Below the pieces are notes generated by a model, which saw only the letters and a program-made list of their open reading frames with translations, did no database searches and had not been told where the DNA came from. Below, piece after piece: positions 18,670 to 27,594 of a stretch of 64,000 bases of DNA (position 1 is its first letter; each line of letters opens with the position of its first letter). The DNA comes from Streptomyces sp. NBC_00178 (GTDB taxonomy: Bacteria > Actinomycetota > Actinomycetes > Streptomycetales > Streptomycetaceae). Location of the stretch: positions 5,051,501 through 5,115,500 of the forward strand of contig NZ_CP108143.1 of the NCBI RefSeq assembly GCF_036206005.1, read 5' to 3'. The position numbers and the translations under genes were made by a program.

Positions 18670-19817
18670 CGGGATTCCTCGCTGGTCGTGCGCTCGGTCG
18701 GTTCGGCGATGGCAGCGGGCGCCGGCGCGGCCGCGGGTGTGGCGTAGGGGTTCTGTCCCGGCGGGGGCGGGGCGTACCAGCCCTGGCCGGGCACCTCGGG
18801 CGGCGACTGGGGGGTGTACCCCGGCTGCGCGTACCCACCGGGTCCCGTGGGCCCGTATCCGGGGACGGGCTGCGGAGGCTGGAGTCCCGCCCTGGCGTCC
18901 GCGGTCGAACGGAAGTCGACGGCGCCCTGCGTCATCCGCATGTACGCCTCCTCGAGCGACGCCTGGTGCGGCGAGAGCTCCCACAGGCGTACGTCCGACT
19001 CGTGGGCCAGGTCGCTGATCCGGGGGAGCGGCAGCCCCATCACGCGCAGGGCGCCGTCCGGCTCCGTCATGACCCGGCCACCGGCCTCCGTGAGCGAAGC
19101 CGTCAGCTTCTCACGGACCTCGGGCCCGTCCGACGCGACCCGCACCCGGGCGAAGTCCGCGGAATTGGCCGAGATGAAGGCCGTGACGCTCATGTCGGAG
19201 AGCAGCTGCCCGCGCCCGATCACGATCAGGTGATCGGCGGTGAGCGCCATCTCGCTCATCAGGTGGCTGGAGACGAAGACGGTGCGTCCTTCGGAGGCGA
19301 GCCGCTTCATGAGGTTGCGCACCCACAGGATGCCCTCGGGGTCGAGTCCGTTCACCGGCTCGTCGAAGAGGAGCACCTGGGGGTCCCCGAGCAGCGCAGC
19401 CGCGATCCCGAGCCGCTGCCCCATGCCCAGGGAGAAGCCTTTGGAGCGCTTGCCGGCCACCTCCTGGAGCCCGACGACGCCCAGGACCTCGTCCACCCGG
19501 GCCGCGGGGATGCCGGCCAGCTGGGCCAGGCTCAGCAGGTGGTTGCGGGCGCTGCGTCCGCCGTGGACGGCCTTGGCGTCGAGCAGTGCCCCGACCTGGC
19601 GCGGCGCGTTGGGCAGGCTGCGGAAGGCGTGTCCGCCGATCGTCACGTGCCCGGACGTCGGCCGGTCGAGGCCGAGCATCATGCGCATGGTGGTGGATTT
19701 GCCCGACCCGTTGGGACCGAGGAATCCCGTCACGGCACCCGGGCGTACCTGGAAGGAAAGGTTGTGCACGGCCGTCTTGGCGCCGTAGCGCTTCGTCAGG
19801 CCGACTGCCTCGATCAT
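18666..19817 (-). CDS. ABC transporter ATP-binding protein (pair 1)
   Basis: ATPase subunit, 383 aa. Walker A is GPNGSGKS, the ABC signature lies in GFSLGMGQRLGIAAALLGDP, Walker B is VLLFDEP and the switch His is in VSSHLMSEMALTADH. About 75 C-terminal residues are a disordered Pro/Gly/Tyr/Gln-rich tail absent from the paralogue at 20795. The start MIEAVGLTKRYG (19817) matches that paralogue; an in-frame ATG seven codons upstream (19838) is possible. It is coupled to the permease by a 4-bp overlap. Confidence 0.92.
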   Translation of the reverse strand: MIEAVGLTKRYGAKTAVHNLSFQVRPGAVTGFLGPNGSGKSTTMRMMLGLDRPTSGHVTIGGHAFRSLPNAPRQVGALLDAKAVHGGRSARNHLLSLAQLAGIPAARVDEVLGVVGLQEVAGKRSKGFSLGMGQRLGIAAALLGDPQVLLFDEPVNGLDPEGILWVRNLMKRLASEGRTVFVSSHLMSEMALTADHLIVIGRGQLLSDMSVTAFISANSADFARVRVASDGPEVREKLTASLTEAGGRVMTEPDGALRVMGLPLPRISDLAHESDVRLWELSPHQASLEEAYMRMTQGAVDFRSTADARAGLQPPQPVPGYGPTGPGGYAQPGYTPQSPPEVPGQGWYAPPPPGQNPYATPAAAPAPAAIAEPTERTTSEESR

Positions 19818-20009
19818 TCTCCAGCCCCATCGACTCATCCGTCGTCGGGGCCCAGGCCGGCCGGCCGCACGCCCCCGTAAGACTTAGGAGGATAACCAGC
19901 GCCCCATGGTTCCGGCCAAGCCGTCGTGCGGGGCGTCGGCGCACCGCGTCCGATCGCCGGACGCGCGCCGCCGGGCGGAGCCCCCGTCCGGCAGGGGGCC
20001 CGCCTCCGC

Positions 20010-20798
20010 TCAGGCGTCCCGCTTCCTCAGGACGAGGAAGCCGCCCGCCAGCGCCGCGATCACCCACAGCACCATGATGCCGAGCCCGCCCCACGGTCCG
20101 TACGGTGCGGGGTCGCTGTTCATGGCGTCGGGGACGACCTGGGTGATCTCGGAACCGGCCTGGTCGGGGAAGTAGCGGGCCACGTTCTTGGCCCCGGGGA
20201 CCGCCGAGAGGATCTGCGAGACGAGGAAGAAGAACGGCATCAGGATGCCGAGGGACAGGATGGAACTGCGCAGCATCGTGGCCACGCCCATGGAGAAGAC
20301 CGCGATCAGCCCCATGTACAGACCGCCGCCGAAGACGGCGCGCAGGACGTTCGGCGCGCCGATGTCGGTGCTGTGGTCGCCGAGCAGGGCCTGGCTGAAG
20401 AAGAAGGTCACGAAACTCGTGGCGAGGCCGACCAGGGTGGCGAGGACCCCCGCCACCGCGATCTTGCTGAAGAGGAACGAGCCCCGCTGGGGGACCGCCG
20501 CGAGCGACGTGCGGATCATGCCGGAGCTGTACTCCGTGCCGACCACCAGGACGCCGAAGACGACCATCGCCAGCTGCCCCAGGATCAGGCCGGAGAAGCC
20601 CACGAAGGTCGGGTCGAAGGTCGCGCGCTCCGCGTCGGAGAGATCGTCGAACTGACTGTTCAGCACGGCGCTGAGGGCGGCCCCGATCGCGACCGTGACG
20701 GCGAACGCGGAGACCAGCGTCCAGGTGGTCGAGGAGACCGTGCGGATCTTGGTCCATTCGGAGTTCAGGACCGCGGGTACCGATGCCATCGCCGTCAC
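20010..20798 (-). CDS. ABC-2 type transporter permease (pair 2)
   Basis: Membrane subunit, 262 aa, with six predicted helices. It starts MTAMASVPAVLNSEWTKIRTV and carries the family segment GTEYSSGMIRTSLAAVPQRG. GTG 20798 overlaps the stop of the ATPase by 4 bp and is preferred; ATG 20789 is an alternative. It lacks the Pro-rich head of its paralogue at 17800. The 192 bp between pairs 1 and 2 hold no gene. Confidence 0.9.
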   Translation of the reverse strand: MTAMASVPAVLNSEWTKIRTVSSTTWTLVSAFAVTVAIGAALSAVLNSQFDDLSDAERATFDPTFVGFSGLILGQLAMVVFGVLVVGTEYSSGMIRTSLAAVPQRGSFLFSKIAVAGVLATLVGLATSFVTFFFSQALLGDHSTDIGAPNVLRAVFGGGLYMGLIAVFSMGVATMLRSSILSLGILMPFFFLVSQILSAVPGAKNVARYFPDQAGSEITQVVPDAMNSDPAPYGPWGGLGIMVLWVIAALAGGFLVLRKRDA

Positions 20799-21793
20799 GC
20801 GCCCTTCGTGCCGTCGCCGGCCTGCCGGTTCCACTGCTCGCCCCAGTCCGGACCCGCCGGTGCGGGCACCGGAGGTACGCCGTCCCGGTCGGAGTGCGCG
20901 TGGTACTCCACGGAGCCCGCGGTCATCTGCATGAAGGCCTCCTCCAGTGAAGCCTGCTGGGAACTCAGCTCGTGCAGCACGATCCCGTGCCGCGCCGCGA
21001 GTTCACCGAGCCGCTCCGAGGGCTCGCCGTCGATCTCCAGCGTGCCGCTGCCCGACTCGACCACGAGGACGCCCTCCGTGTGCAGCACGTCGAGCAGCCG
21101 TTCCCGCTCCGGGGAGCGCATCCGTACGTAACTGCGGGAGTTGTCGCGGATGAAATCGGCCATCGAGGTGTCGGCGAGCAGCCTGCCCTGGCCGATGACG
21201 ATCAAATGGTCGGCGGTGAGGGCCATTTCACTCATCAGGTGCGAGGAGACGAAGATCGTGCGGCCTTCCGCCGCGAGGGTCTTCATCAGATTCCTGATCC
21301 AGTGGATTCCCTCCGGGTCCAGACCGTTGACGGGTTCGTCGAACATCAGGATCTCCGGATCACCGAGCAGCGCCGCGGCGATTCCCAGCCGTTGTCCCAT
21401 GCCGAGCGAGAAGCCCTTGGACTTCTTCTTCGCCACCGCGCTCAGACCGACGGTGTCGAGCACGTGGGCGACCCGGCTCTCGGGGATGCGGTTGCTCTGG
21501 GCGAGACACAGGAGGTTGTTGTACGCGCTGCGCCCGCCGTGCATCGACTTGGCGTCCAGCAGCGCGCCGATGTGCTTGAGCGGCTCCTGCAGCTCGCGGT
21601 AGTGCCTGCCGTCGATGCGCACCGTGCCGCTGGTCGGGTTGTCGAGGTCGAGCATCATCCGCATCGTCGTCGACTTGCCGGCGCCGTTGGGGCCGAGGAA
21701 GCCCGTCACCATGCCCGGCCTGACCCGGCATGACAGATGGTCGACGGCAACCTTGCTGCCGAAGCGTTTGGTGAGGCCGTCCAGCTCGATCAT
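20795..21793 (-). CDS. ABC transporter ATP-binding protein (pair 2)
   Basis: ATPase subunit, 332 aa. Walker A is GPNGAGKS, the signature lies in GFSLGMGQRLGIAAALLGDP, Walker B is ILMFDEP and VSSHLMSEMALTADHLIVIG carries the switch His. Long blocks are identical to the ATPase of pair 1, so the pairs arose by duplication. It is first in its pair and lies 87 bp downstream of filP on the same strand, so read-through from filP is possible. The substrate is unknown; bacitracin- or lantibiotic-type exporters share this architecture. Confidence 0.92.
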   Translation of the reverse strand: MIELDGLTKRFGSKVAVDHLSCRVRPGMVTGFLGPNGAGKSTTMRMMLDLDNPTSGTVRIDGRHYRELQEPLKHIGALLDAKSMHGGRSAYNNLLCLAQSNRIPESRVAHVLDTVGLSAVAKKKSKGFSLGMGQRLGIAAALLGDPEILMFDEPVNGLDPEGIHWIRNLMKTLAAEGRTIFVSSHLMSEMALTADHLIVIGQGRLLADTSMADFIRDNSRSYVRMRSPERERLLDVLHTEGVLVVESGSGTLEIDGEPSERLGELAARHGIVLHELSSQQASLEEAFMQMTAGSVEYHAHSDRDGVPPVPAPAGPDWGEQWNRQAGDGTKGA

Positions 21794-21880
21794 GCGCTCA
21801 CGCTAGAACGGCCGCGCGCCCGGCGCCACCACAAAGGCGGAACCGGGCGCGCAAGAGGTACAGCTGAGGCGCGTGAGGCG

Positions 21881-22819
21881 TCAGCGGCTCTGCTGGGCCG
21901 GGACCCCGCGGGTGGCGGGCTCGTCCTCGGCCGGGGAGCCGGCGGCGGCGACCGCGGCACCCGTCAGCGTCGCCAGCATCTCGCGGACGTTGGTCAGCTG
22001 GGCGTTGATCGAGTCGCGGCGGTTGGTGAGCGCCGCGAGCTCGCGCTCCGACTCGCTGCGGATCCGGTCGGCCTTGGCGTTGGCGTCGGCCACGATGTCC
22101 TCGGCCTGGCGCTGCGCGGTCTCCACCGTCTGACGGGCCCGGCGCTCGGCGTCCGTGCGGAGCTTCTCGGCCTCCAGGCGGAGCTGCTCGGCGCGGTGCT
22201 CGATCTCGGCGAGACGCTTCTCGGCCTTCGCCTGACGGGACGCGAGGTCGCGCTCGGACTGCTCACGCCGCTTGGCGAGGTTCGTCTCGAAGTCGGCGGC
22301 GGCCTGGGCGGCCTTGGCGCGGGTCTCCTCGAAGAGGGCGTCCGCCTCCTCGCGCTTCTGCTGCGCGTCCTTCTGCGCCTCGGTGCGCAGCGTGCCCGCC
22401 TCGCCCTTGGCCTTCTCGACGATGCGGACGCCCTCGTCCTCGGCCTTGGACTTGCGCTCGGCGGCGAAGGTCTCCGCGTCGTTGCGCACCTGCTGGGCGG
22501 CCGACTCGGCGAGCTCGCGGTGCTGCTCGGCCGCGCGGCGGGCCTCCTCACGCAGGTCCTTCGCCTCCTCCTCGGCGAGGCGGAGGATCTTCTCGACACG
22601 GGCACCGAGGCCGGCGTACGACGGTTCCGCGTCGTTGACCTGGGCCTGGGCGTTCTGCGTCTCGAGGTGGAGCTCCTCGATGCGCTTTTCCAGCGAGGTG
22701 ATTCGGGCGAGGGCGCTGTCACGGTCGGCGACGAGTTTGGTAATGCGGTCGTCCACCTGACCGCGGTCGTATCCACGTCGCACGAGCTCGAAGCCGAAGG
22801 GGGAGGAAGGGTCGCTCAT
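21881..22819 (-). CDS. filP: FilP, intermediate-filament-like coiled-coil protein
   Basis: Cytoskeletal coiled-coil protein of 312 aa that forms networks behind the hyphal tip and stiffens it. The N-terminus FGFELVRRGYDRGQVDDRI resembles the lipid-binding head of DivIVA. A rod rich in Ala, Glu, Arg, Gln and Lys follows to about residue 270, with almost no Pro or Gly, and then a short tail. Length, head and the adjacent scy gene match S. coelicolor FilP as I remember it. The ATG is at 22819. Expression probably comes from its own promoter upstream and from scy read-through. Confidence 0.93.
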   Translation of the reverse strand: MSDPSSPFGFELVRRGYDRGQVDDRITKLVADRDSALARITSLEKRIEELHLETQNAQAQVNDAEPSYAGLGARVEKILRLAEEEAKDLREEARRAAEQHRELAESAAQQVRNDAETFAAERKSKAEDEGVRIVEKAKGEAGTLRTEAQKDAQQKREEADALFEETRAKAAQAAADFETNLAKRREQSERDLASRQAKAEKRLAEIEHRAEQLRLEAEKLRTDAERRARQTVETAQRQAEDIVADANAKADRIRSESERELAALTNRRDSINAQLTNVREMLATLTGAAVAAAGSPAEDEPATRGVPAQQSR

Positions 22820-22859
22820 GGGGTTCCTGTCGAATGAGACCGGTGAGGTGTTAGAGGGA

Positions 22860-22886
22860 ATCCTAGGGGCCTGGGCGGCGTGTCAA
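22860..22886 (-). promoter_or_regulatory. Possible filP promoter
   Basis: On the minus strand TTGACA (22881-22886) is followed 15 bp later by TAGGAT (22860-22865), 40 bp before the filP ATG. The boxes are good but the spacer is short. A 7-bp stem-loop (22928-22934 with 22952-22958) lies between scy and this site. Confidence 0.4.
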
Positions 22887-22993
22887 CGTGAAGATGCCGC
22901 TTTGGTATGGAGAATGACACCCCTTTTGAGTGGCTGACCTCCGGAGTGCTTGCCACTCGAAGGATTGAATGTTCATGGCAAAGTCGTACGGGG

Positions 22994-25900
22994 TTAGCCG
23001 TCCGACGACTTGCCGCCCGACCGGTTGCCCGCCGAGGCACCGGTCTTGACGCCCCCGGCGCCACCCCCCGCGGCCTTGCCCGTCCCACCCGGAGCCTCGA
23101 AAGACTCCAACGCCTCCAGCACGTCCTGGACACGGGAGATCTCCGTATTGATGTCCTCCCGTCTGCGGACCAGCAGGTCCAGCTCCCGCCGGCCGTCGTC
23201 GACCAGCTGCTGCGCCTCGGCCTCCGCGTCGGCGTGCAGCTTCTCCGCCGCGCGGGTCAGCTCGGCCTTCTTGGTCTCGGCCTCCTTCAGCAACGACTCG
23301 GCGCGCTTCACGGCGGCGATACGGACCTTGCTCGCCTCCGAATTCGCGTCGTTGAGCAGCTCCTTGGCCTTCGCCTCGGCCTCCTCGCGCTGCTCGGTCG
23401 CGGCCTTCATCAGCTTGTCGACACGCTCGCCGGCCGTCTTCATCTGTTCCGACGTCTCGCGCCTGGCACGCTCGTGGAGTTCCTCGATCTCGCTCTCGAT
23501 CCGGGCCCTGAGCTCCTCCGCGCGCTCCCGGGTCGCGGTGGCGTCACGGCGTGCGCCGACGAGCAGCTCGTCCGCGTCCGTGCGAGCCCGCTCGACCAGG
23601 GTGTTGCCCTCGACCGTCGCGGCCGAGGTGATCCGGACCGCCTCGTCGCGGGCCGCCCCGACCATCCTGTCGGCCTGCTCCTCGGCCTCGGTCGCGGACC
23701 GCAGCGCCTCCTCCTGCGCCTTCTCCATCAGCTGGTCGGCCTGCTCGGCGGCGTCCGTGCGCCGCTTCGCCGCGGCCTCGCGCGCCTCGTCGAGCAGCCG
23801 GTCCGCCTCCTCGCGGGCGTCCGCGCGCACCTGCTCGGCCGCGGTCTCGGTCTCGGCGCGCAGCCGCTCCGACTCCTCCCGCGTCCGGGCGGCGTGCTCC
23901 TGGGCCGATCCGACGGTCTCCGCCGCCTCCGCCCGCAGCCGCTCCGCCTCGTCCGTCGCCTCGCCGACGAACCGAGCCGCCTCCTCGGTGGCCTCGGTGC
24001 GGACCCGCTCGCTCTCGCTCGTGGCCTCCGCCACGAGCCGGTCGGCCTGCGCCGCCGCCTCCGACCGGATCCGGTTCGCGTCCTCACGGGCCTCGGCGCG
24101 GGCGCGCGAGGCGTCCTGCTCCGCCGAGGCGAGGGCGTCCGACGCCTCGGTGCGGACCCGCTGGCTGTACTCCGAGGTGTCCGAGCGGAGCTTCTCCGAC
24201 TCGGTGATCGCCTCGGAGACGGTCCGCTCGGCCAGGGACTTCGCGGCCTCCGACTCCTCGTGCGCGACCTGGCGCACCCGGTTGGCGTCCTCGGTGGCCC
24301 GCTCGCGCTCGGCGTAGGCGTCGGCCCTGAGCCGGTCCGCCTCCTCCTGGGCCTCGTTCCTCGTCCGCTCCGCCGAGTGCTCGGCGGCCGAGCGGAGCCC
24401 GGTGATCTCCTCCTCGGCCTGCTCCTGCAGCCCGGAGACGGAGTCCCGCACCTGCTGCGCGGTCTGCTCGGCGGCCGAGACGAGCTCCGAAGCGCGGCTC
24501 TCGGCCTCCTCGACCAGCCGCTGCGCCTCCGCCTGGGCCTCCTCGACCCGCTTGCGCGCGGAGGCGAGGAGTTCCTCGCTCTGCTCGCGGGCGCGCTCGC
24601 GCTCCTGCTCCGCCTCGGCGCGTGCGGAACCCAGCGTCTCCTCGGCCTCGCGATGGCGCCGGTTGGCCTCCTCCTGGGCGGCGGCCAGCGCCTCGGCGGC
24701 CTCGGCCCCGACCCGCTCGGCGGCGGCTGCCGCCTCGGAGCGCACCCGGTCGGCGGTCTCCTGGGCCTCGGTCTTCAGCCGCTCGGCCTCCGCCGCGGCC
24801 TCGCCACGCAGCCGTACGGCCACGGACTCGCCCTCGGCACGGGACCGCGCGGCGTCGGCGGCGGCCTCGTTGCGCAGCCGCTCGGCCTCCGTCGCCGCCT
24901 GCTCCTGGAGCGTGCGCACCCGCTCGGCGGCCTCCGAGCGCAGCCGCTCGGACTCCTCGCTCGTCTCGCGGCGGATGCGCTCCGCCTCCGTACGCGCCTC
25001 GCCGAGGGCTTCCTCGGCGGCGGTGACCCGGGACTCGGCCTCGGTGTGCAGCCGGGCCAGCTCGTCGGCGGCCTCGGCCCGGCGGGCCTCGACGCCGCGC
25101 TCGGTCTCCTCGCGCAGGGCCTCGGCCGCCGTCTCCGCCGCGGCGGTCAGCGCGGTGGCCTGCTCCTCCGCCTCGGCGCGCAGCTTCTCGGCGTCGGCGC
25201 GGGCCCGCTCGAGGGCCTCCTCCGCCTGCTTGCGCAGCGTGGCCGCCCGCTCGGCCGCCTCGGTCCTGACCCGCTCGGCCTCGGTGCCCGCGGAGGTGCG
25301 CCGCTCCTCGGCGTCGGCCTTCGCCTTGGTGAGCAGCTCCTCGGCGGTCCTGGCGCCCTCCTCGAGCTGCTGGACGGCCTCCCGCCGAGCCTCGCCGCGG
25401 ATGCGCTCGCCCTCGGCGACGGCCTCGGAACGCAGCTGCTCGGCCTCGCCGCGCAGCCGGCGCGCCTCCTCCTGAAGCTCGACCGTCTTGGCCCGGTACT
25501 CCTTGGTGTCGTCCTTGGCGGCGCCCTTGAGCTGGTCGGCCTGCTCGGCGGCCTCGCCGCGCAGCCGGTCCGCCTCCGCCTCCGCCTCGCGGCGGATGCG
25601 GTCCGCCTCCTCGCCGGCGGCCCTGGTGGTCGACCGGGCGTCCTCGGACGCCTTGGTCAGGACCTCCTCGGCGCTGCGGGCCGCCTTCGCGAGCTGGGCC
25701 GCGGCGTCCTCGGCGGCCAGGGTGCGGGCCTTCTCGGCGGCCTCCGCGACGACCCGCTCGGCCTCCGCCCGGGCGTCGGTGAGGGCCTGCTCGGCCTCCT
25801 CCTTGAGCGTCTCGGCCTGCTTGGTGGCCTCGCCGACCAGCCGCGCGATCTCGGACTTGGCCGTACGGGTGCGCTGCTCGTTCTGCGACTCGGCGCCGGC

Positions 25901-26788
25901 CAGCCGCTTGACCGCGGCCTCCTTGGCCTCGGCGAGGACCTTCTCGGCCTCCAGCCCGGCCTCGCGCAGCCGGGTCTCCGCCTCCTGCATGCGCTGCTCG
26001 GCGGTGCGGTTGAGCTCGGCCGTCTGCTGCCGCGTCCGGTCCGTCTCCGCCGTCGCCGTCGAGCGCAGCTGCTCGGCGTGACTGGTGGCCTCCTGCGCCT
26101 GCGTGGACGCGGCGTCGAGCAGGCGCTCGGCGTCCCTGCGGGCCCGCAGCAGCGTCCCCTCGGCCTCGGCACGGGCCGCCTCCGCTTCGGAGTTGACCCG
26201 CCGGCGGGTCTCGTCGGCCAGCCGGGCCGCCTCCGCGCGGGCGGCCGCCACGGACTGCTCGGCCTCGGTGCGCGACTCGTCCAGGAGACGGCGGGCCTGC
26301 GACTCGGTCCTGGCCCTCAACTGCTCGGCCCAGGCGACGTTCTCGTTGACGTGGGACTCGACGGTCTGCCGGCGCTCCGCGAGCTCCTGGTCGAGCCGCT
26401 GGCGCCGCTGCACCGCCTCGGCGTGCAACTCAGCCTGCAGGCGCGCCTGGTGCTCCGCGTGCTCCTGGAGGATCCGCTGCGTCTGGGCCCTGGCCTCGCG
26501 CAGCTCGCGCTCGGCGTCGGTGCGCAGCTGATCGGCCTGGATCTGGGCGTTGCGGAGCATCTGTTCGGCCTGGTAGCCGATGTCCGCGCCGTCGTGTGCG
26601 GGACGGGTCGCGAGATTGCGCCGAGCCTCGTGCAGCTTGGCGCGCAAGACCTCGACCTGGTAGCCGAGGTCCTCGGCGTGCTGGACGGCCTTCTCCCGGT
26701 CGGTCTTCAGCCGGTCCATCTCGGCTTCGAACCGCGAGAGATGGTCGTCGTCAGCTCGGTGGCTCTGCTGGCTTTCGTAGCCCCGCAC
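22994..26788 (-). CDS. scy: Scy, polarity-organising coiled-coil scaffold
   Basis: Very long coiled-coil protein of 1264 aa, the scaffold that with DivIVA and FilP forms the tip-organising centre of hyphae. The N-terminus HLSRFEAEMDRLKTDREKAV leads into about 1100 residues of Ala/Glu/Arg/Asp/Gln heptad and 11-residue repeats (recurring ...EADRLR.EA.EEAE...). A short Gly/Thr/Ser/Lys-rich tail closes it (GGGAGGVKTGASAGNRSGGK). The GTG start lies in a leader with two 18-bp direct repeats and a hairpin. As I remember, S. coelicolor Scy is about 1326 aa, so this copy may lack about one repeat block. It is convergent with nothing and lies downstream of mce, 243 bp away. Confidence 0.93.
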   Translation of the reverse strand: MRGYESQQSHRADDDHLSRFEAEMDRLKTDREKAVQHAEDLGYQVEVLRAKLHEARRNLATRPAHDGADIGYQAEQMLRNAQIQADQLRTDAERELREARAQTQRILQEHAEHQARLQAELHAEAVQRRQRLDQELAERRQTVESHVNENVAWAEQLRARTESQARRLLDESRTEAEQSVAAARAEAARLADETRRRVNSEAEAARAEAEGTLLRARRDAERLLDAASTQAQEATSHAEQLRSTATAETDRTRQQTAELNRTAEQRMQEAETRLREAGLEAEKVLAEAKEAAVKRLAGAESQNEQRTRTAKSEIARLVGEATKQAETLKEEAEQALTDARAEAERVVAEAAEKARTLAAEDAAAQLAKAARSAEEVLTKASEDARSTTRAAGEEADRIRREAEAEADRLRGEAAEQADQLKGAAKDDTKEYRAKTVELQEEARRLRGEAEQLRSEAVAEGERIRGEARREAVQQLEEGARTAEELLTKAKADAEERRTSAGTEAERVRTEAAERAATLRKQAEEALERARADAEKLRAEAEEQATALTAAAETAAEALREETERGVEARRAEAADELARLHTEAESRVTAAEEALGEARTEAERIRRETSEESERLRSEAAERVRTLQEQAATEAERLRNEAAADAARSRAEGESVAVRLRGEAAAEAERLKTEAQETADRVRSEAAAAAERVGAEAAEALAAAQEEANRRHREAEETLGSARAEAEQERERAREQSEELLASARKRVEEAQAEAQRLVEEAESRASELVSAAEQTAQQVRDSVSGLQEQAEEEITGLRSAAEHSAERTRNEAQEEADRLRADAYAERERATEDANRVRQVAHEESEAAKSLAERTVSEAITESEKLRSDTSEYSQRVRTEASDALASAEQDASRARAEAREDANRIRSEAAAQADRLVAEATSESERVRTEATEEAARFVGEATDEAERLRAEAAETVGSAQEHAARTREESERLRAETETAAEQVRADAREEADRLLDEAREAAAKRRTDAAEQADQLMEKAQEEALRSATEAEEQADRMVGAARDEAVRITSAATVEGNTLVERARTDADELLVGARRDATATRERAEELRARIESEIEELHERARRETSEQMKTAGERVDKLMKAATEQREEAEAKAKELLNDANSEASKVRIAAVKRAESLLKEAETKKAELTRAAEKLHADAEAEAQQLVDDGRRELDLLVRRREDINTEISRVQDVLEALESFEAPGGTGKAAGGGAGGVKTGASAGNRSGGKSSDG

Positions 26789-26802
26789 TGCGCGGTCCCA
26801 TC

Positions 26803-26840
26803 CTTCCCCGAGCTCTCAACGTCTTCCCCGAGCTCTCAAC
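26803..26840 (-). repeat. Two 18-bp direct repeats just upstream of scy
   Basis: CTTCCCCGAGCTCTCAAC occurs at 26803-26820 and 26823-26840, with a 20-bp period, 15 bp before the scy start. Flanking sequence (about 26841-26880, including caggggatgcccc and cagggggagacccc) resembles an interspersed Streptomyces repeat that I recognise from other intergenic regions. Confidence 0.75.
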
Positions 26841-26908
26841 TTCGTTCGAGCAGGGGATGCCCCACTGAGCAGGGGGAGACCCCAACCCTGGTCGCAGACT
26901 GCGTACGA

Positions 26909-26932
26909 GGACCGCTCGCGGGCGAGCGGTCC
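26909..26932. other. Hairpin in the scy upstream region
   Basis: Perfect 10-bp arms, GGACCGCTCG (26909-26918) and CGAGCGGTCC (26923-26932), around a 4-nt loop, about 120 bp upstream of the scy GTG. It lies between the mce terminator and the direct repeats, and could be a leader structure. Confidence 0.55.
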
Positions 26933-26986
26933 CCCGGGGAATGGTGACAGATCAACGGTGAGGACGCGGCACGGCCCCGACCCGGC

Positions 26987-27020
26987 CCCGGCCCGGAACC
27001 GCCCACTCTACCGGGCCGGG
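26987..27020 (-). terminator. Terminator after methylmalonyl-CoA epimerase
   Basis: 10-bp arms CCCGGCCCGG (26987-26996) and CCGGGCCGGG (27011-27020) with a 14-nt loop, 12 bp beyond the mce stop on the minus strand. It separates mce from scy. Confidence 0.7.
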
Positions 27021-27031
27021 TATCCGGCGGG

Positions 27032-27460
27032 TCAGTGCTCCTTTGCCGAGGTGACCAGTTCGGTCAGCACCCCGTGGCAGTCCTTGGGGTGGAGGAAGGT
27101 GATGCGGGAGCCCATGGAACCCGTCCTGGGCTCGTCGTACAGCACCCTGACGCCCTTCCCGCGGATGTCCGCGGCGTCCGCGTCGACGTCCGCCGTACCG
27201 AAGGCGATGTGGTGCACGCCCTCGCCGTTCTTTGCCAGCCACTTGCCCACGGCCGAGTCCTCGCGGGTCGGTTCCAGCAGCTGGAGGTACGAGGCGCCGC
27301 CGTCGGAGGTGTCATTGATCCTCAGCATGGCCTCCCGGACGCCCTGCTCCTCGTTGACCTCGGAGTGGTACACCTCGAAGCCGTAGGTCGCGCGGTAGAA
27401 CTCCACCGTCCTGTCGAGGTCGAAACAGGCGATTCCGATGTGGTCGATTCGCGTCAGCAT
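27032..27460 (-). CDS. mce: Methylmalonyl-CoA epimerase
   Basis: Interconverts (2R)- and (2S)-methylmalonyl-CoA, linking propionyl-CoA carboxylase to methylmalonyl-CoA mutase. It is 142 aa with two VOC-fold repeats. The metal ligands are visible: His in IDHIGIACFDLD, Gln in SYLQLLEP, His in GVHHIAFGT and Glu in GVLTELV. The ATG at 27460 gives the conserved N-terminus. It is divergent from the thiolase gene across 134 bp and functionally linked to meaB beyond it. Confidence 0.94.
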   Translation of the reverse strand: MLTRIDHIGIACFDLDRTVEFYRATYGFEVYHSEVNEEQGVREAMLRINDTSDGGASYLQLLEPTREDSAVGKWLAKNGEGVHHIAFGTADVDADAADIRGKGVRVLYDEPRTGSMGSRITFLHPKDCHGVLTELVTSAKEH

Positions 27461-27594
27461 GGAACCAGTGCAGCGCCCCGGGGATGGTTACGCAACGTGC
27501 GCGCGATCACACCCACTGCCGGATGACGGGCGCGGTACCGCTCAGTACATTCAGGTAAACCCTCGTTCACAACCAATCCAAGGGGCTGCGCCTC

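Noticed and set aside
26803..26840. Possible CRISPR array.
   Set aside because: Only two 18-bp units with a 2-bp gap; no spacers and no cas genes in the window.
22907..26947. A 1346-codon open frame on the plus strand opposite scy, Leu/Gly/Arg-rich.
   Set aside because: It mirrors the coiled-coil codons of scy (GAG, GCC and CGC read in reverse as CTC, GGC and GCG). It has no ribosome site, no domain, and the composition of an antisense shadow.
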